Shown: piece by piece, positions 43,501 to 54,200 of the stretch
Layout: the number at the start of each line of letters is the position of its first letter
Numbering within the stretch: the first letter of the stretch is position 1
Virus record (IMG/VR): IMGVR_UViG_3300044846_001307
Location: 1 to 64,000 of that record
Origin: a virus
Strand: one strand, 5' to 3'
DNA length: 64,000 nucleotides
Translations under genes and position numbers: made by a program
The notes under the pieces: model-generated
Told to the model about the DNA's origin: nothing
Seen by the model: the letters and a program-made list of their open reading frames with translations, nothing else
Database searches by the model: none

Positions 43501-46500
43501 TCTATCAGCAAAAGTTCTACCAATTACATTACCATCTTCATCTACTACATCAACAAGTTCCTCTTGTTTGTTAATAACATACTCTTGTATGATATTAATA
43601 GTCTGTTCTGCAATGTTTCTGGGCTCTGCAGCAGTTACTCTTGCATTAAGATATCCTGTTAAACCTTCTATATCATCTTTTATATTAGAAATGTCTTCTG
43701 GAGTCAACTGTATAAACTCACCTTTCTTTTTTACATTTGGATACTGACCATCTTCTAAAAACTTTTGGAATCTTTTGATGATGCTAGATATAGTGTACGT
43801 AGTTGTTTGAGCATTTATCTTTGTAGAAATAAATTTAAGAACAGGTGGTTGAGCTAATCTCTGAGCTTTAACCAATGCATTCTGTTTTGATTGCTCATTA
43901 AAAGAATCAATCAAAGCAGCTTGTGTTTCCAACCAGTTACTTCTAAGTCTATCATATTCAATAGGGTTGTTTGTCTTAATGTCTAATGGTTCCATTAAAA
44001 CATTAACCAAATACTCATCAAATAAGGTAGTTATCTCATCTTGAAACTCTACATCAAAATCTTCAAATTGAGTTTTAGTTGTATAGTTATCAGGAGTATT
44101 CTCATCTATACCTTTCTTTTTAAAATCATTTTTTACTTCAGCAATAAGTTCATCATATCTGTCATTAATAGCATCTATAGCTTCTTGATAAGCTAAAAAC
44201 TCTTTTGTTTTTTCTACATCAATAGTTGGAGCTGCCGGTTTTTTACTTAACTCAGTTTCAATTTCTGCAAGTCTTCCTGCAGCATATTCACCATAGATAG
44301 TAGATTTAAGAGCAGCATCTATTCTTGTATTAAATGCTTCTTGTTGATCATCTATATCAGAAGTATCATACTTTTGAGACAAGTTAAAAATATTTCTATT
44401 TTTATCTTTATCATTCTTTTGTATTTCTTCTTGCTGACTAAAAAATTCTTGAGCATTAAGACCTTGTTTTTCTAAAACTTCTGTAGCAAGAACTTCAGCA
44501 GCTGCTTGAACATCTACATAATTATCAGAAGCTAATTTATCAATAGCTTTTGTAACTAATTCTTTTTCTTGCTCAAGTGCTTTACGTTCTTCCTCTGTAA
44601 GTTCCTCACTAGCAATACGTTCTGATTCTTGTTGTAAGTATTCTTCTTCAGTTAAACCGTATTTTTCTTTAAACTTATTATCGTATTTAGAACGTTCAGC
44701 ATTTAATAACTCACCTCTTTCATTTTCAAGAGTTTGAATTCTTTTATCAAGTACTTGTTTTTGTGTAAGAGGATCACCAGCAGGTTTCTTTTCTGCAAGT
44801 TCTGCAGCTTTTATAAATATTCCAATGTAATCTTCATACAAGATAGAACCTTTGTTAATCATTCTGTTATTTGTAACATCAATGAAGTATTCCGGTAAAT
44901 ATCTTGGATCTTGTGACCACTTAGAAAATTCTTCTAGATCAACAAATATTCCTTGATCAGCTAACGTATTTAATAAAGTATTTTTTTCAATAGCTGATAT
45001 CTCTTGATTTACAATATCTCTAACAATTTCTTCTCTGTTATTATATAGATCCTTCATGAATTTGAAGTTTCTCATAATGTGTTCATAGAAGTCTCTTGGA
45101 TTAGACAGTAAATTTACATGTTCAGCAAGTCTTGCTGACTCATTTTTTAATATATGTGTATCAAGTAAACTATCAAATAAATCATCAATACCACCAATGT
45201 TCTGCAACTCTTGTTCTAATTGCATTCTTTTTTCATTACTACCAGCTAGACCATTTAACAAATCAGAAAATGCTTCTTTGTAGTCTAAAAACTCATTGCT
45301 TTCTCCATTGTCGTATTGTTTAACAATTTGATCTATGCTTGCTAAAGAAGCATCAGTATCAGACATGTCTGGATTCTCTCTTAATATCTCATTTTTAATA
45401 TTTTCAAGTAAAGTTTTATTGACAAATAAGTCTACAAGACTTTCTTGTCTCTCTTGGAAGTTGGAATATAACTCAAGAAGTTCTCTTTTTCTAGAAGCTT
45501 CTGCAATTGATTCTGAAGTATTAAAACCTTCTAAGTTTTCTATTTCAGTTTTCAACATCTCAACCTCTCGTTGTAATTTGTTAGGCTCAGTTAATGTTGT
45601 AAAGTCAGTAAAATTAGATTCTTTTATAGCAGATAAAGAAGCTAGGGTTTCATATAATTTCTTTTCTCTTTTAACATTGTTATCAAATGACTCATGTAAG
45701 AAAACATAGTTATACAAAGCTTGATTATATGCTTTATTATAAATCTCAGCCATTCTATATTGCTCAGTATCCTTTTCATAGTCATCTAAGTTGGCCATAA
45801 ATTTCATTTTGGACTTAGCATTATCCCATCTAGTAGCAATTTTCTTAGCATTTTCCAATGACTGATCAAATCTTTCTAGTGCTTTAACACCTTGACCTGG
45901 AGCTAAACTCCATGCTTCTTCAAGATCAGTTGGAGAAGCTTGTTTATAACCTTCGTAATGTTTTAAGAAAGAGTTAAAGGTTCCGTTTTGTAATGAACCT
46001 AATACTGCAGATTGAAATGCAGCAAACTCAGTATCTCTAATTTCTTTTGTTGTATGATTTTCTGGATCATCTATTACTTTACCTAACAGAGATTGATTAA
46101 CATAGTTGTTGATTCTATTGTCAAAGAAATACTGTGGATTTTTATACATAGTATTTAATTGATCTACAACTGTATCAGCTAATTCTTCTCTGCTATCTAA
46201 GTACTCTTTATATGAAGCATCTTTTTTAAGATAATCATTGTAACCAACCGTTGCATATTTTTTAATATGACCCGGAGCCTGTAAGATAGAGCCCATTAAA
46301 AACCCTGATAAAAATGTCTCAAGACCTTGAGAACTAAATTGTTTTTTAACTGAGTCTCCTAATAAAGCAGCACCGTATCTAAAACTTCTTGCATCAGGAT
46401 TATTATAAGTATCTACATAATAATTTTGTGTAGCTTCTTGTAAAACATCTTGAGCTAACTCTTGACCACCTTCTACTACGTTTGCTTTAAAATAATTTAA

Positions 46501-47955
46501 ACCAACTTTACCATATGTAGCAGGTTTAGCTAAAGACTTTATTGCATTAGCTAAGTTTACTCTTTGTTTAACAAAAGCTCCTTCTAATGCAGTTTTTCCT
46601 GGTTGAAAAAGAATTTGAAAATCTTTCCCTACATTAGTAACTACTTTACCAAAAGCAAACTTTGGTGCACCTTTTAAGAAACTAGCATTTGTAATTGAAG
46701 GAAACACAAGTTTATTAGAAAGAAATATAAGAGCAGAGTTAGAAGCTGTATTTAAAAAAGCACCTTCAGATGCTTGTCTCATCATACTTTCTTGTTCTTC
46801 TAAACTTGGCCCTTGACCATTATGATCTTGAACAAATTTATTGTACAATCTATCATATGTCTGATATCTTGTAAAACCTCCTTCAAGTTTACCTTCAGAA
46901 AGAGCCATGTTTAAGTTCATCATATCATGCCACAAAGCACCTGCCGTTGTTGCACTTCTTGCTATGTTAGTTATGTTGTCTGTATTCTTTAACTGATTGT
47001 ATGCTTGTAATGTATTCTGTAAAGGATTAATAAAATTACCAAAATGTTTAGCAGAAGATCCAAACAACTCTTTAGCTTTACTTAAGTTGGAATAGTTCTT
47101 TACACTTGCTAATAGTTCTTTTGTTCCTTTAGTTGCTTCTACTAATGATTTAGGGAGGCTCCCTAATTTGTTTAAGAATGTAGTACCACCTTCAACAGCT
47201 CCTGTAGCAGCATTTCCACCACTAAATAAACTACCTATCAAAGCTCCTTCTACAGCACCTTCCATTAGGATACCCATGGAATAAGCTGCTGAGTTAAATA
47301 AGTTTACTGTAAACCCACCTAAACCACCTTTTGAGGATGCTCCAATAGCATTATAGTATTCATAGTCTCTTGCACTTTCAGGATCTGCATCAAATAAACC
47401 ATTACCTTGTACTATACTTTGGTAAGATTTAATAGGATCCATGAAACCTTTAGTCAACATTGGCCATGCAGAATGTGTTGCCCATCTAGTCAAGTCATCT
47501 CCAAATGTTGTGTTTTGATTGAAAAGAGCTTCATTATCAATAAGTGGATGAAATCCAATCTTATTAAATGTTTCTTGACCATAACCTTTATACCTTGCTC
47601 TGAATGTACCTTTAGGAGATGCATCAAAAGCATAAGGTTCAGCATAATTACTTACATCTGAAACACTGTTTATACCAGCCATACCTTTGTCAAGCATAGC
47701 TCCAAAACCACCTTGACTAACACCATTTACTGAAGATGCTTTAACAGATGATGGATAATAATCAGGAGATACACCTGATGTATTATCTTTAATGTAGTTT
47801 GTAGGATTAGCAAAATTATCTTTCCAATTTACTTTTGGAGCAAGTGGTTGATCTACTGATGCTGGATTTAAGAAATCACTTTCAGCCATCAACTGATTAA
47901 AAGCAGATGGTTGATTGTTTAAATTCTCTACAGTATTTAAGGTTTCTTCAGCCAT
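40564..47955 (-). CDS. Giant virion protein with PD-(D/E)XK nuclease motif
   Basis: A 2463-residue protein, the first of the three giants in transcription order. A nuclease core is visible at about 1690-1745: TGELDLLLVREDG with Asp1711, then VAIVDIKTAGK with Asp1725 and Lys1727, and later FRAQQSIYGYMF with the Gln-x3-Tyr motif. An amphipathic, Gly/Ala-rich stretch near 222-255 (GAVEGALIGSLFSGGNAATG) could interact with membranes. About 1010-1240 is highly charged coiled coil. In crAss-like phages the gene upstream of the polymerase encodes another ejected giant protein. A role in attacking host DNA or processing phage DNA is possible. Confidence 0.8.
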   Translation of the reverse strand: MAEETLNTVENLNNQPSAFNQLMAESDFLNPASVDQPLAPKVNWKDNFANPTNYIKDNTSGVSPDYYPSSVKASSVNGVSQGGFGAMLDKGMAGINSVSDVSNYAEPYAFDASPKGTFRARYKGYGQETFNKIGFHPLIDNEALFNQNTTFGDDLTRWATHSAWPMLTKGFMDPIKSYQSIVQGNGLFDADPESARDYEYYNAIGASSKGGLGGFTVNLFNSAAYSMGILMEGAVEGALIGSLFSGGNAATGAVEGGTTFLNKLGSLPKSLVEATKGTKELLASVKNYSNLSKAKELFGSSAKHFGNFINPLQNTLQAYNQLKNTDNITNIARSATTAGALWHDMMNLNMALSEGKLEGGFTRYQTYDRLYNKFVQDHNGQGPSLEEQESMMRQASEGAFLNTASNSALIFLSNKLVFPSITNASFLKGAPKFAFGKVVTNVGKDFQILFQPGKTALEGAFVKQRVNLANAIKSLAKPATYGKVGLNYFKANVVEGGQELAQDVLQEATQNYYVDTYNNPDARSFRYGAALLGDSVKKQFSSQGLETFLSGFLMGSILQAPGHIKKYATVGYNDYLKKDASYKEYLDSREELADTVVDQLNTMYKNPQYFFDNRINNYVNQSLLGKVIDDPENHTTKEIRDTEFAAFQSAVLGSLQNGTFNSFLKHYEGYKQASPTDLEEAWSLAPGQGVKALERFDQSLENAKKIATRWDNAKSKMKFMANLDDYEKDTEQYRMAEIYNKAYNQALYNYVFLHESFDNNVKREKKLYETLASLSAIKESNFTDFTTLTEPNKLQREVEMLKTEIENLEGFNTSESIAEASRKRELLELYSNFQERQESLVDLFVNKTLLENIKNEILRENPDMSDTDASLASIDQIVKQYDNGESNEFLDYKEAFSDLLNGLAGSNEKRMQLEQELQNIGGIDDLFDSLLDTHILKNESARLAEHVNLLSNPRDFYEHIMRNFKFMKDLYNNREEIVRDIVNQEISAIEKNTLLNTLADQGIFVDLEEFSKWSQDPRYLPEYFIDVTNNRMINKGSILYEDYIGIFIKAAELAEKKPAGDPLTQKQVLDKRIQTLENERGELLNAERSKYDNKFKEKYGLTEEEYLQQESERIASEELTEEERKALEQEKELVTKAIDKLASDNYVDVQAAAEVLATEVLEKQGLNAQEFFSQQEEIQKNDKDKNRNIFNLSQKYDTSDIDDQQEAFNTRIDAALKSTIYGEYAAGRLAEIETELSKKPAAPTIDVEKTKEFLAYQEAIDAINDRYDELIAEVKNDFKKKGIDENTPDNYTTKTQFEDFDVEFQDEITTLFDEYLVNVLMEPLDIKTNNPIEYDRLRSNWLETQAALIDSFNEQSKQNALVKAQRLAQPPVLKFISTKINAQTTTYTISSIIKRFQKFLEDGQYPNVKKKGEFIQLTPEDISNIKDDIEGLTGYLNARVTAAEPRNIAEQTINIIQEYVINKQEELVDVVDEDGNVIGRTFADRGPNDPMPARSTQVAEEVETNLLGKDPFIYNPLKPGVDADGNVTAAPLENLFNQFFNDPDIVPEDRVRLFMEAFKRKVYQSQGGWKVFRSENKLKTIEDALGTKPTYENLKNVVSRTAFREFADAGDVVDNLIRVFLTPNAGTKSNFSEFDYDSTVEIKGKMVKISDVMARKVFDKLFAPVTSSSPGGIVTKFRLGIVDGTYTILSENVKLFDRNLRDGNGVTGELDLLLVREDGSVAIVDIKTAGKDKWAAFGTGKLKDKSTYFRAQQSIYGYMFHNNTAITPDLKLMPFEIDVTIDGYINDIELASIVEDGKDTIDLEYLPEIENYGITKTTPEIKAPIKKEAAKESTTNPGIQESDPAKNKLIDNINKPIVLNGRIGKLVTMPDGAFGIEVTVNNDISTLQLTLDTLEANLSVEKEYGTEETLQALKNDIKRISDAINSAEGFTEVYPLQKDSRNVYNGELTLSDAGASLVIETQNVGQVSTVNGQVINAAFSNNDDTVATINGVRYDVLRDSTGTITVLSYMSNDETISKIDKQIGVLSQRIGDLRNIVSTEDVDSDKRDALITKIAKLQDQIKQLGNKRVSLAESNKKMFVYGENADTFIFALNRLPNSFQRATRNATKANETQDLKAIDNLSLSRSIGTAITEIMSAEYPEVLDTLIESGVQALKKSDLNTITKWAQNTIKKLESLGYSVINRGDIVDDITNQINALNDLLNDMQLINLTKNGRISKKQEAADQVFGPGSTEVQKGTSVPTDERSSRKPAEGVSRPATRTELEDLVKQARQEGLSETFEEPVEFEEVLDSVEEINNATLDTIETVYEKAFLDAVKNDQNTAAIREAYANRLQELKTIVSIQNIAVDEYLISKNPIFTDFAGEEVIVVKKGKDSVKLKNIKTEESRDFTEAELIENFEKTTMEATQPEANVEITPVDIEDSNESKDTIKDIQNDAAALAEAKEKSKASDKKSRLDKLAENSKTC

Positions 47956-47960
47956 TTCAA

Positions 47961-50900
47961 TTATTTATTATATTGCCAAAAAGGACTATTAGTTATACCA
48001 CTGAAATTTTGTTGAGCATTTTGAATAGCTTTTTGATCCCCTGCTTGGTGGATTCTTCTAAACATATCAAAGTTCATACTAGCTGCTTGATTTAAAATTG
48101 AATTCATACTTTGTTCTTTTCCTTCAATTTCTCTACCACTTTTAACATCTACACCAAAATATTTGTAATGTGTTTTTTTAGATCCATCAGGCATCATCTC
48201 ATAAAACTCTCCAACACCTGAGTAATCTCCAACACCTGGAGTTTTCTCAATGGTATATTTACCATTACCAGAAGGATCAGTATATTTAATTGGTCCCTGT
48301 CTTAGGAGGACTTCTGTAGGAGTTGGGAACTGTTTTGAAAATAATGGATTGCTATCCCAGATATTTTTTGGTGCAATAAATGTAAGACCATTTTGGTAAA
48401 TAGCATCAATTTTATTTTTAAGAGCTTTTTCATCTCCACCATCTGACATACCTTTAATTACTTTTTCAATTACATCTCTTGGAGCTGTAAGTTTCATAGA
48501 ACCTAACTTTGTGCTTTCCATTGACATAGTTGTAGCATGAACCATAAAAGGTTTCAGTTCAGGATCTGAATTTAATCTTGATTGAAGTTCTCTTACAATA
48601 GCTGTTGCTTCATTTTGTGTAACACCAGTATTATCCCATTCTTCATCTGAACCAGGTAATTTGTTTCCATTAATGGAAATTCTAAATTTATTTTTATCTT
48701 GATTCCAGTTTGTACTTAAAATAGTACTAAACATTTGAGAGGCTGATTGATTTCCTGGATCCCAAGCAATACCTGGAGCAACTATCATAGTACCAGTCTC
48801 TGCAGCTAAAGCCACTTTATTACCAGATCTTTGAGTTCCACTAATAGGATATATTTGTAAACCTGTTTCAGGATTCATGTCTTTTGCAAGTTCTTCAAAT
48901 GATTGATCAAATACATCAGATACCCAAGAAGCTTTGTCTTTTACATTTTCTCTACCATCACCAATCATTCTAGGTAATGCTGTTAATGGAACAACATAAT
49001 TGTACCATTTTGATTCAGCTTTTTGATTTGTAGATTTACCAATACTAAAACCAAGAATAGCTGATATTTGTGCATCTACTTCAGGAGCCATAGCTTTAAA
49101 CTCATCTGTATTACCATGACTATCTAAAGCATATTTAGACATCATTAAGTTTACAGCTTGTTGAATTTTAGCATCATTTATATTTCTATATGTTTCTGGA
49201 TCTTTACTTTTTACATTCTGTACAATATAATTTATATCCTGTGTAAATTTAGTTCTGATTTTATCATAGTTATTATTTCTAACAACATTCAATGCATCAT
49301 CAGTTCTAGCAAGTTGATCTAGTTTGATCATTGATTGATCTCTGAAATACTCTTGTGCTAAACCACTTCCAGAGTGTGTAGCAGTCCAACTTTGCATCAA
49401 GTTATTTACGTTATAAATTTGACCAGAGTTAACTGTTCTAGCTGTAAAACCATTAGGATCAGATTTATATCCACTCCAAATTTGATTCCATACTTTTACA
49501 ATATCTGGTTTGTAATTCTTACTTCCTTCTTTTAGAATTCTTTTTGCAGTTGGTTCACTTGGATTTAATTTCAATACAAATTGAGCTAACTGAGCAGCAG
49601 TAAATGAATCACTAGTTACACCATTATTAATAAACTTCATTAAGTTATTCACTGGTTCAGTAGCATTCTGACTGATCATTTGATCTCTCATGTATTTATT
49701 TGCTGCATCAAGAGACATTTCTTCAGCTGTAGTTCCATCTGGTGTAACCATATTGATGTTAAAGCCTTGACTTTGAGGATTGGTATTTAATTGACCATCT
49801 TTAGTAAAGCCCCAGTATCCTTTTTTAACATTATAGTCAACAGCTTTTTGATACATTTTTGCTTGATTTGCTCTGTCTATTTCAGACTCTCTATCAAGAT
49901 GTGCTTGTTGTTGTCTTGCTCTAGCATGTTTATCTCTTAAAAATTCTAGACCTACAGGATTAGCTTTGTATTCAATCTCTTGATTAATTGTTGCATAATC
50001 ATTGGATGCTCTCATTATATCTTGCTCTGCATTAACAGAAGCAAATCCAGCATCTACTTTTAATCTAGCTAACTCAATATCACTTAAAATATCTTCATCA
50101 TAACCTTGAGTTGTACCAGTAGATTGTTTGTCATTAATTTGATCATTTAATTTTTTTGCATCATCTGCTACAGCAGTATTTACTTTTAATGCTTGATTAA
50201 GTCTATCAGCATATGATAATTGTTGAGGATTAACATTACCATTGTTTACATCTTTTTCAAGATTACCTTGTAAACTTTTAGTAGTACTTAAATCATCTTG
50301 AGCTTTAACATTTTTATCAGAAGCATAATTTTTTAACCAATCATATTTTTCTTTAATGTATTGTTTCTCTGCTTCTAATTTATTACCACCAAACTTTTCT
50401 GCATTTTGATTAGCATAAGTCATTCTTTCTACAAATGCTTTTTCTCTATACATATCTTGAATATCCGGTCTATTTGTATATTCAGCTAAAAACATATTTT
50501 GAAGAGTAGGTAAAATCAACTCTCCATTTTTCTTTCTTACTAAATATAAACCTGATTGGTCTGGTACTTGAGATACAGCTCCAACATTATACTTCTTAGC
50601 AAGATCCATATACTCTTGATATGCATTAACAAAAGGAGTATACTGTGCATTAGTCATATTTAAAGTACCCTCTAAATCAGCATCCTTAAACATTTGTCTT
50701 CTTAACTCTAAACCTTGGATACCAAGAGGCCACCATTGTTTTCTTTGTTTATCATCTTGTGAGGTTTTCAATGCATTAGCTGAGTTGTAAGTATTCTTCC
50801 AATTTTTAGTCCAAGCCATATCTTTCATTAAGTACTTGTCTTCATAGAAAGGTTTGAATACTTGCATAGCTTGATTTACATTCTGCTCTAGAGAAAGGTC

Positions 50901-51143
50901 AAGTCCGGATACTCTTTTTAGATTGAAGTCTATTTGTTTTAATAGTTCATCTTTCTTCTTGATATTTAAATCATGTGTTAAGTCAGCACCATAGAGTTGA
51001 CCATATAGATTATTTAAGGATTGCCAGTTTGTATCATACTGAGTTTGTTTTGTCTGCATGACATTTCCATAGAAATTTAAGTCAGGCTGAAACGGCTGAT
51101 AATCTGGTATATAATCTGTAACCCCTTGTAAATACGTTGCCAT
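47961..51143 (-). CDS. crAss-like virion cargo protein
   Basis: A 1060-residue protein beginning MATYLQGVTDYIPDYQPFQ and continuing with LNFYGNVMQTKQTQYD. I recognise this N-terminus from cargo-type virion proteins conserved across crAss-like phages; in phicrAss001 such proteins fill the capsid and tail and are ejected. The rest is Asn/Gln/Lys-rich and helical with no catalytic motif. It lies 5 bp before the first giant protein gene. It lacks the N- and C-terminal elements shared by the three large proteins encoded upstream. Confidence 0.82.
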   Translation of the reverse strand: MATYLQGVTDYIPDYQPFQPDLNFYGNVMQTKQTQYDTNWQSLNNLYGQLYGADLTHDLNIKKKDELLKQIDFNLKRVSGLDLSLEQNVNQAMQVFKPFYEDKYLMKDMAWTKNWKNTYNSANALKTSQDDKQRKQWWPLGIQGLELRRQMFKDADLEGTLNMTNAQYTPFVNAYQEYMDLAKKYNVGAVSQVPDQSGLYLVRKKNGELILPTLQNMFLAEYTNRPDIQDMYREKAFVERMTYANQNAEKFGGNKLEAEKQYIKEKYDWLKNYASDKNVKAQDDLSTTKSLQGNLEKDVNNGNVNPQQLSYADRLNQALKVNTAVADDAKKLNDQINDKQSTGTTQGYDEDILSDIELARLKVDAGFASVNAEQDIMRASNDYATINQEIEYKANPVGLEFLRDKHARARQQQAHLDRESEIDRANQAKMYQKAVDYNVKKGYWGFTKDGQLNTNPQSQGFNINMVTPDGTTAEEMSLDAANKYMRDQMISQNATEPVNNLMKFINNGVTSDSFTAAQLAQFVLKLNPSEPTAKRILKEGSKNYKPDIVKVWNQIWSGYKSDPNGFTARTVNSGQIYNVNNLMQSWTATHSGSGLAQEYFRDQSMIKLDQLARTDDALNVVRNNNYDKIRTKFTQDINYIVQNVKSKDPETYRNINDAKIQQAVNLMMSKYALDSHGNTDEFKAMAPEVDAQISAILGFSIGKSTNQKAESKWYNYVVPLTALPRMIGDGRENVKDKASWVSDVFDQSFEELAKDMNPETGLQIYPISGTQRSGNKVALAAETGTMIVAPGIAWDPGNQSASQMFSTILSTNWNQDKNKFRISINGNKLPGSDEEWDNTGVTQNEATAIVRELQSRLNSDPELKPFMVHATTMSMESTKLGSMKLTAPRDVIEKVIKGMSDGGDEKALKNKIDAIYQNGLTFIAPKNIWDSNPLFSKQFPTPTEVLLRQGPIKYTDPSGNGKYTIEKTPGVGDYSGVGEFYEMMPDGSKKTHYKYFGVDVKSGREIEGKEQSMNSILNQAASMNFDMFRRIHQAGDQKAIQNAQQNFSGITNSPFWQYNK

Positions 51144-51180
51144 AATTTATCTTTGTGTAAATCTATTAAAATTTTTTAAG

Positions 51181-51209
51181 TTTACTAAACCTATAAAGTT
51201 TATAGTAAA
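51181..51209 (-). repeat. AT-rich imperfect hairpin between virion genes
   Basis: TTTACTAAAC and GTTTATAGTAAA pair over 10 bp with a 2-base bulge around a 7-base loop, and CTATAAAGTTTATAG is itself a 7-bp inverted repeat. It overlaps the stop of the 1133-residue gene and sits in the longest gap of this part of the block (51144-51199). It has no T-run, so it is more likely an RNA-processing or attenuating hairpin than a full terminator. Confidence 0.4.
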
Positions 51210-54200
51210 AATGGAAGCCATGAACTAATGTCAATATAACCACTGTTTTCACGTACTGAACCACCTTTTTTTGTTGTTTGTTGTGATCCATAAACATTAT
51301 TAATTATGTTTGGATCCGGTGCAGTATTAGTACCACCTCCACTTCCTCCAGTTCTAGCACAGTCTCTTAGTAGTGCTTCACTCATACCTGGATTGTTTGC
51401 TTTACATGCATCATATGCTTTTTGCCAACTACTAGTATTATTACTTCCTTGACCAGTAACTGTTTTATCAGTAGGTCTAAAATCCATACGTCCACCAGAA
51501 GGTGCATTAACAGCATAGTTAGGGTACATCTGGTTTAATGCATCTGTTTTCCATTTATTAGTAATACCCTGTGTATAATAGTTTCTAACATTATTTCTCA
51601 TTGCTAATTTAGCATTGTCAAACTGTTGATTAGCAACTGTATTTTGATCATACAATCTTTGATTAGTTGCTTGATTCAACATACTACTTTGATTTCTAAT
51701 ATCATTTGCTTTTAATTCAAATTGATTAGCAATATTGACATTGGCATTATTATACTTAGCTAGTATATCAGCAGCATTTTTAGCAGCAGCACCTTGAACA
51801 CCTGATGATCTTAAACCTTGAGGACCAGCAAACTGTGCTAAAGCATTTGTCTGAATAGCTGCTTGTTCAGCATTAGTACCAAGTTCTTTTGTAGGATCTT
51901 GAAACACAGGTCTAGGTACACCCATTGATAATGGAGGAGCTGCCGGCATTCTTTTCTTAAGACCCATCAGATCTCCAAATGCACCTGTAGTTTTAATAGT
52001 ATCTTGTAACCACATTCCAGGAGGTTCACCCGGTACAGGAATAGTTGTATCATCTGTACAAGGAGGACAATTACCATTTTGATCAGCAGTCATCTCTAAT
52101 ACAGTACCATCAGCTTTTTGACATGGACATGTTTTAGGTTTTGCTGGTTCACATGTACAGTTGTTTTGAGCATCTTTTGGTTTATAATTTGGTTTATTTG
52201 GATCATCACATTGACATGGACCACCTTCTGGTAGATCTTCAAATTCTAAATTTCTTTTACCAACCATATATTTATGACCAGCTGTTGTATCACCATATGT
52301 AGTATAAGTACCTCTTTTTGAACCATACCAATTTTTATCATTATAATCATATGTATCATCAAGAGGAGAAATTTTATTACCTATTGGACCATATAATGCA
52401 CCCATAGATGTTTCATCTGCTGCTCCTGAATGTACAAGACTAACATTACCTAAAAAATTATCCATTGCATATTTTGCATCAGGATCATTATTATAAGAAC
52501 CACTTTCAAAATCTTTATATGCTTTTGCATAAGCATGCATAGTAGATTGTTGTAATAATCTATCTTTTCCTTTAGGTTCTAATGGTACATTAAGTTTATC
52601 TGACATTGCTGCTACAGTGGTATAACCGGCATCAGTCATACGTTTTGTTTCAGCTTGAGCTTCAGATAATGTATAAGGTTTACCTGTTTTTGGATTTATA
52701 TATTTTTCATCTAAAATTTCTTGAGGAGTATCCAGTCTATTACCTATATCAGAAAACAATTGCGGATCTACTTCATTAGCTTCAAACATTAAATTTCTTT
52801 TCTGATGCATTAAAGCTGCATTTATAACTTCATCATCTGTTGGTAAATCTCCATATTTAACAGACCATTTTCTATTTGGATCTATAGATGTAGAAGTTTT
52901 ACCTTTCCATGCTGCTGGATCATCAACAATTTGTTTTGTATTTTTTATAATCTCAGCTCTAACGGTTGGGTTATTAAGATTATCTTTAATTAACATGTAT
53001 TGAGAAGCTGCCACTCTTCCTGTAGGTGTATCTGGAAAACCATCTAAGCCATCTGCTTTAATATCAGATCCACTAGGAATTGTAAAACCAGAACTTTTTA
53101 ATTTTTGAGTCTTAACTTTTCCATCTTCTCCTTTACGTGTTACTTGTATTTCAGCATTTTTATCTTTATCTTTTGCATTCCATATAGCTCTCTGAAGTTG
53201 ATCTTCAGTCATATTAGTTGCATCAATAATTACAGGTCCACCTTGTGTAGTTGCTATACCATCTCTAGCTTTAACCATACGTGTTATTGGACCTGATGCA
53301 GGAATTCTTTTTGGTCTACCTTGATAGTTTTGAGACATACCTGCACCCATTGACATACCATACTCTGCTTCTGGCATATCATAGAAAGGCATATCATAAC
53401 CACCCATAGACATTCCATAGGCAGCCATTGGTGGTGCCATTTGTTCTTCTTCCATAGGAGGTTGTTGACCCATTGCTTGTTCTTGTCCACCTTGACCTTG
53501 GGACATTACTGATTGAATAAGACCCACAGCCTCTTCTTGAGAAACACCCAATTGAGTAAATACTTGTACTACAGCTTCAGGTGGAAGACCATTCTGTAAT
53601 AAACTCATAACAACTTCAGCAGGTTCAGCACCTCTTTGTAAAGCACCTTGAACCTCTTGCATGATTTCCATCATCTGATCTTGACCACCTTGTGCACCTT
53701 GTGCACCTTGTTGTTCTATCATTGCCATTTCTTCAGGAGATGGTTGTTGCATACCTTCTGCAGCTCTTCTTAATCTTCTCATACCACCACCATACATCAT
53801 CATTTCTTCTTGAGACATTTGTGGTTGTTGAGCTTGTGCAACAGGTTGACCTTGGTTCATTTCCTCAGCTTGCATCATTTGATTCTGATCATACTCTGAT
53901 TCCATTGTCTGATCTGAATTCTCCTGTTGTTTCATTTGTTTTTTCAACTGATCATTTAATGCACTGATTTCTTTAGCAGGTAGAATTTGTTCTTCTGTAA
54001 GACCTCTTGCTTCCATACAAGGTTTAGCTACAGCAGGAATTCCTTGAGGAAAACCTTTCATTGATTCTTGAGCTAATGCTAAACAACCTAACTTAATGAC
54101 ATACTTCTTCATCATCAACTCAGCTGATTTTCTTTCTATAGCATCAGTATCAGGATCTTCTAAGATTTTTCTATACTTCTGTAAGTCATATTGTTTTGCA

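Noticed and set aside
53284-53490. A 68-codon minus-strand frame within the Gln/Met-rich part of the 1133-residue gene
   Set aside because: It is an alternative frame of low-complexity sequence and does not resemble a protein.
53380-53960. Gln/Met-rich segment as a tandem DNA repeat array
   Set aside because: The amino acids repeat loosely, but the nucleotide sequence shows no regular unit; it is compositional bias plus degenerate helices.
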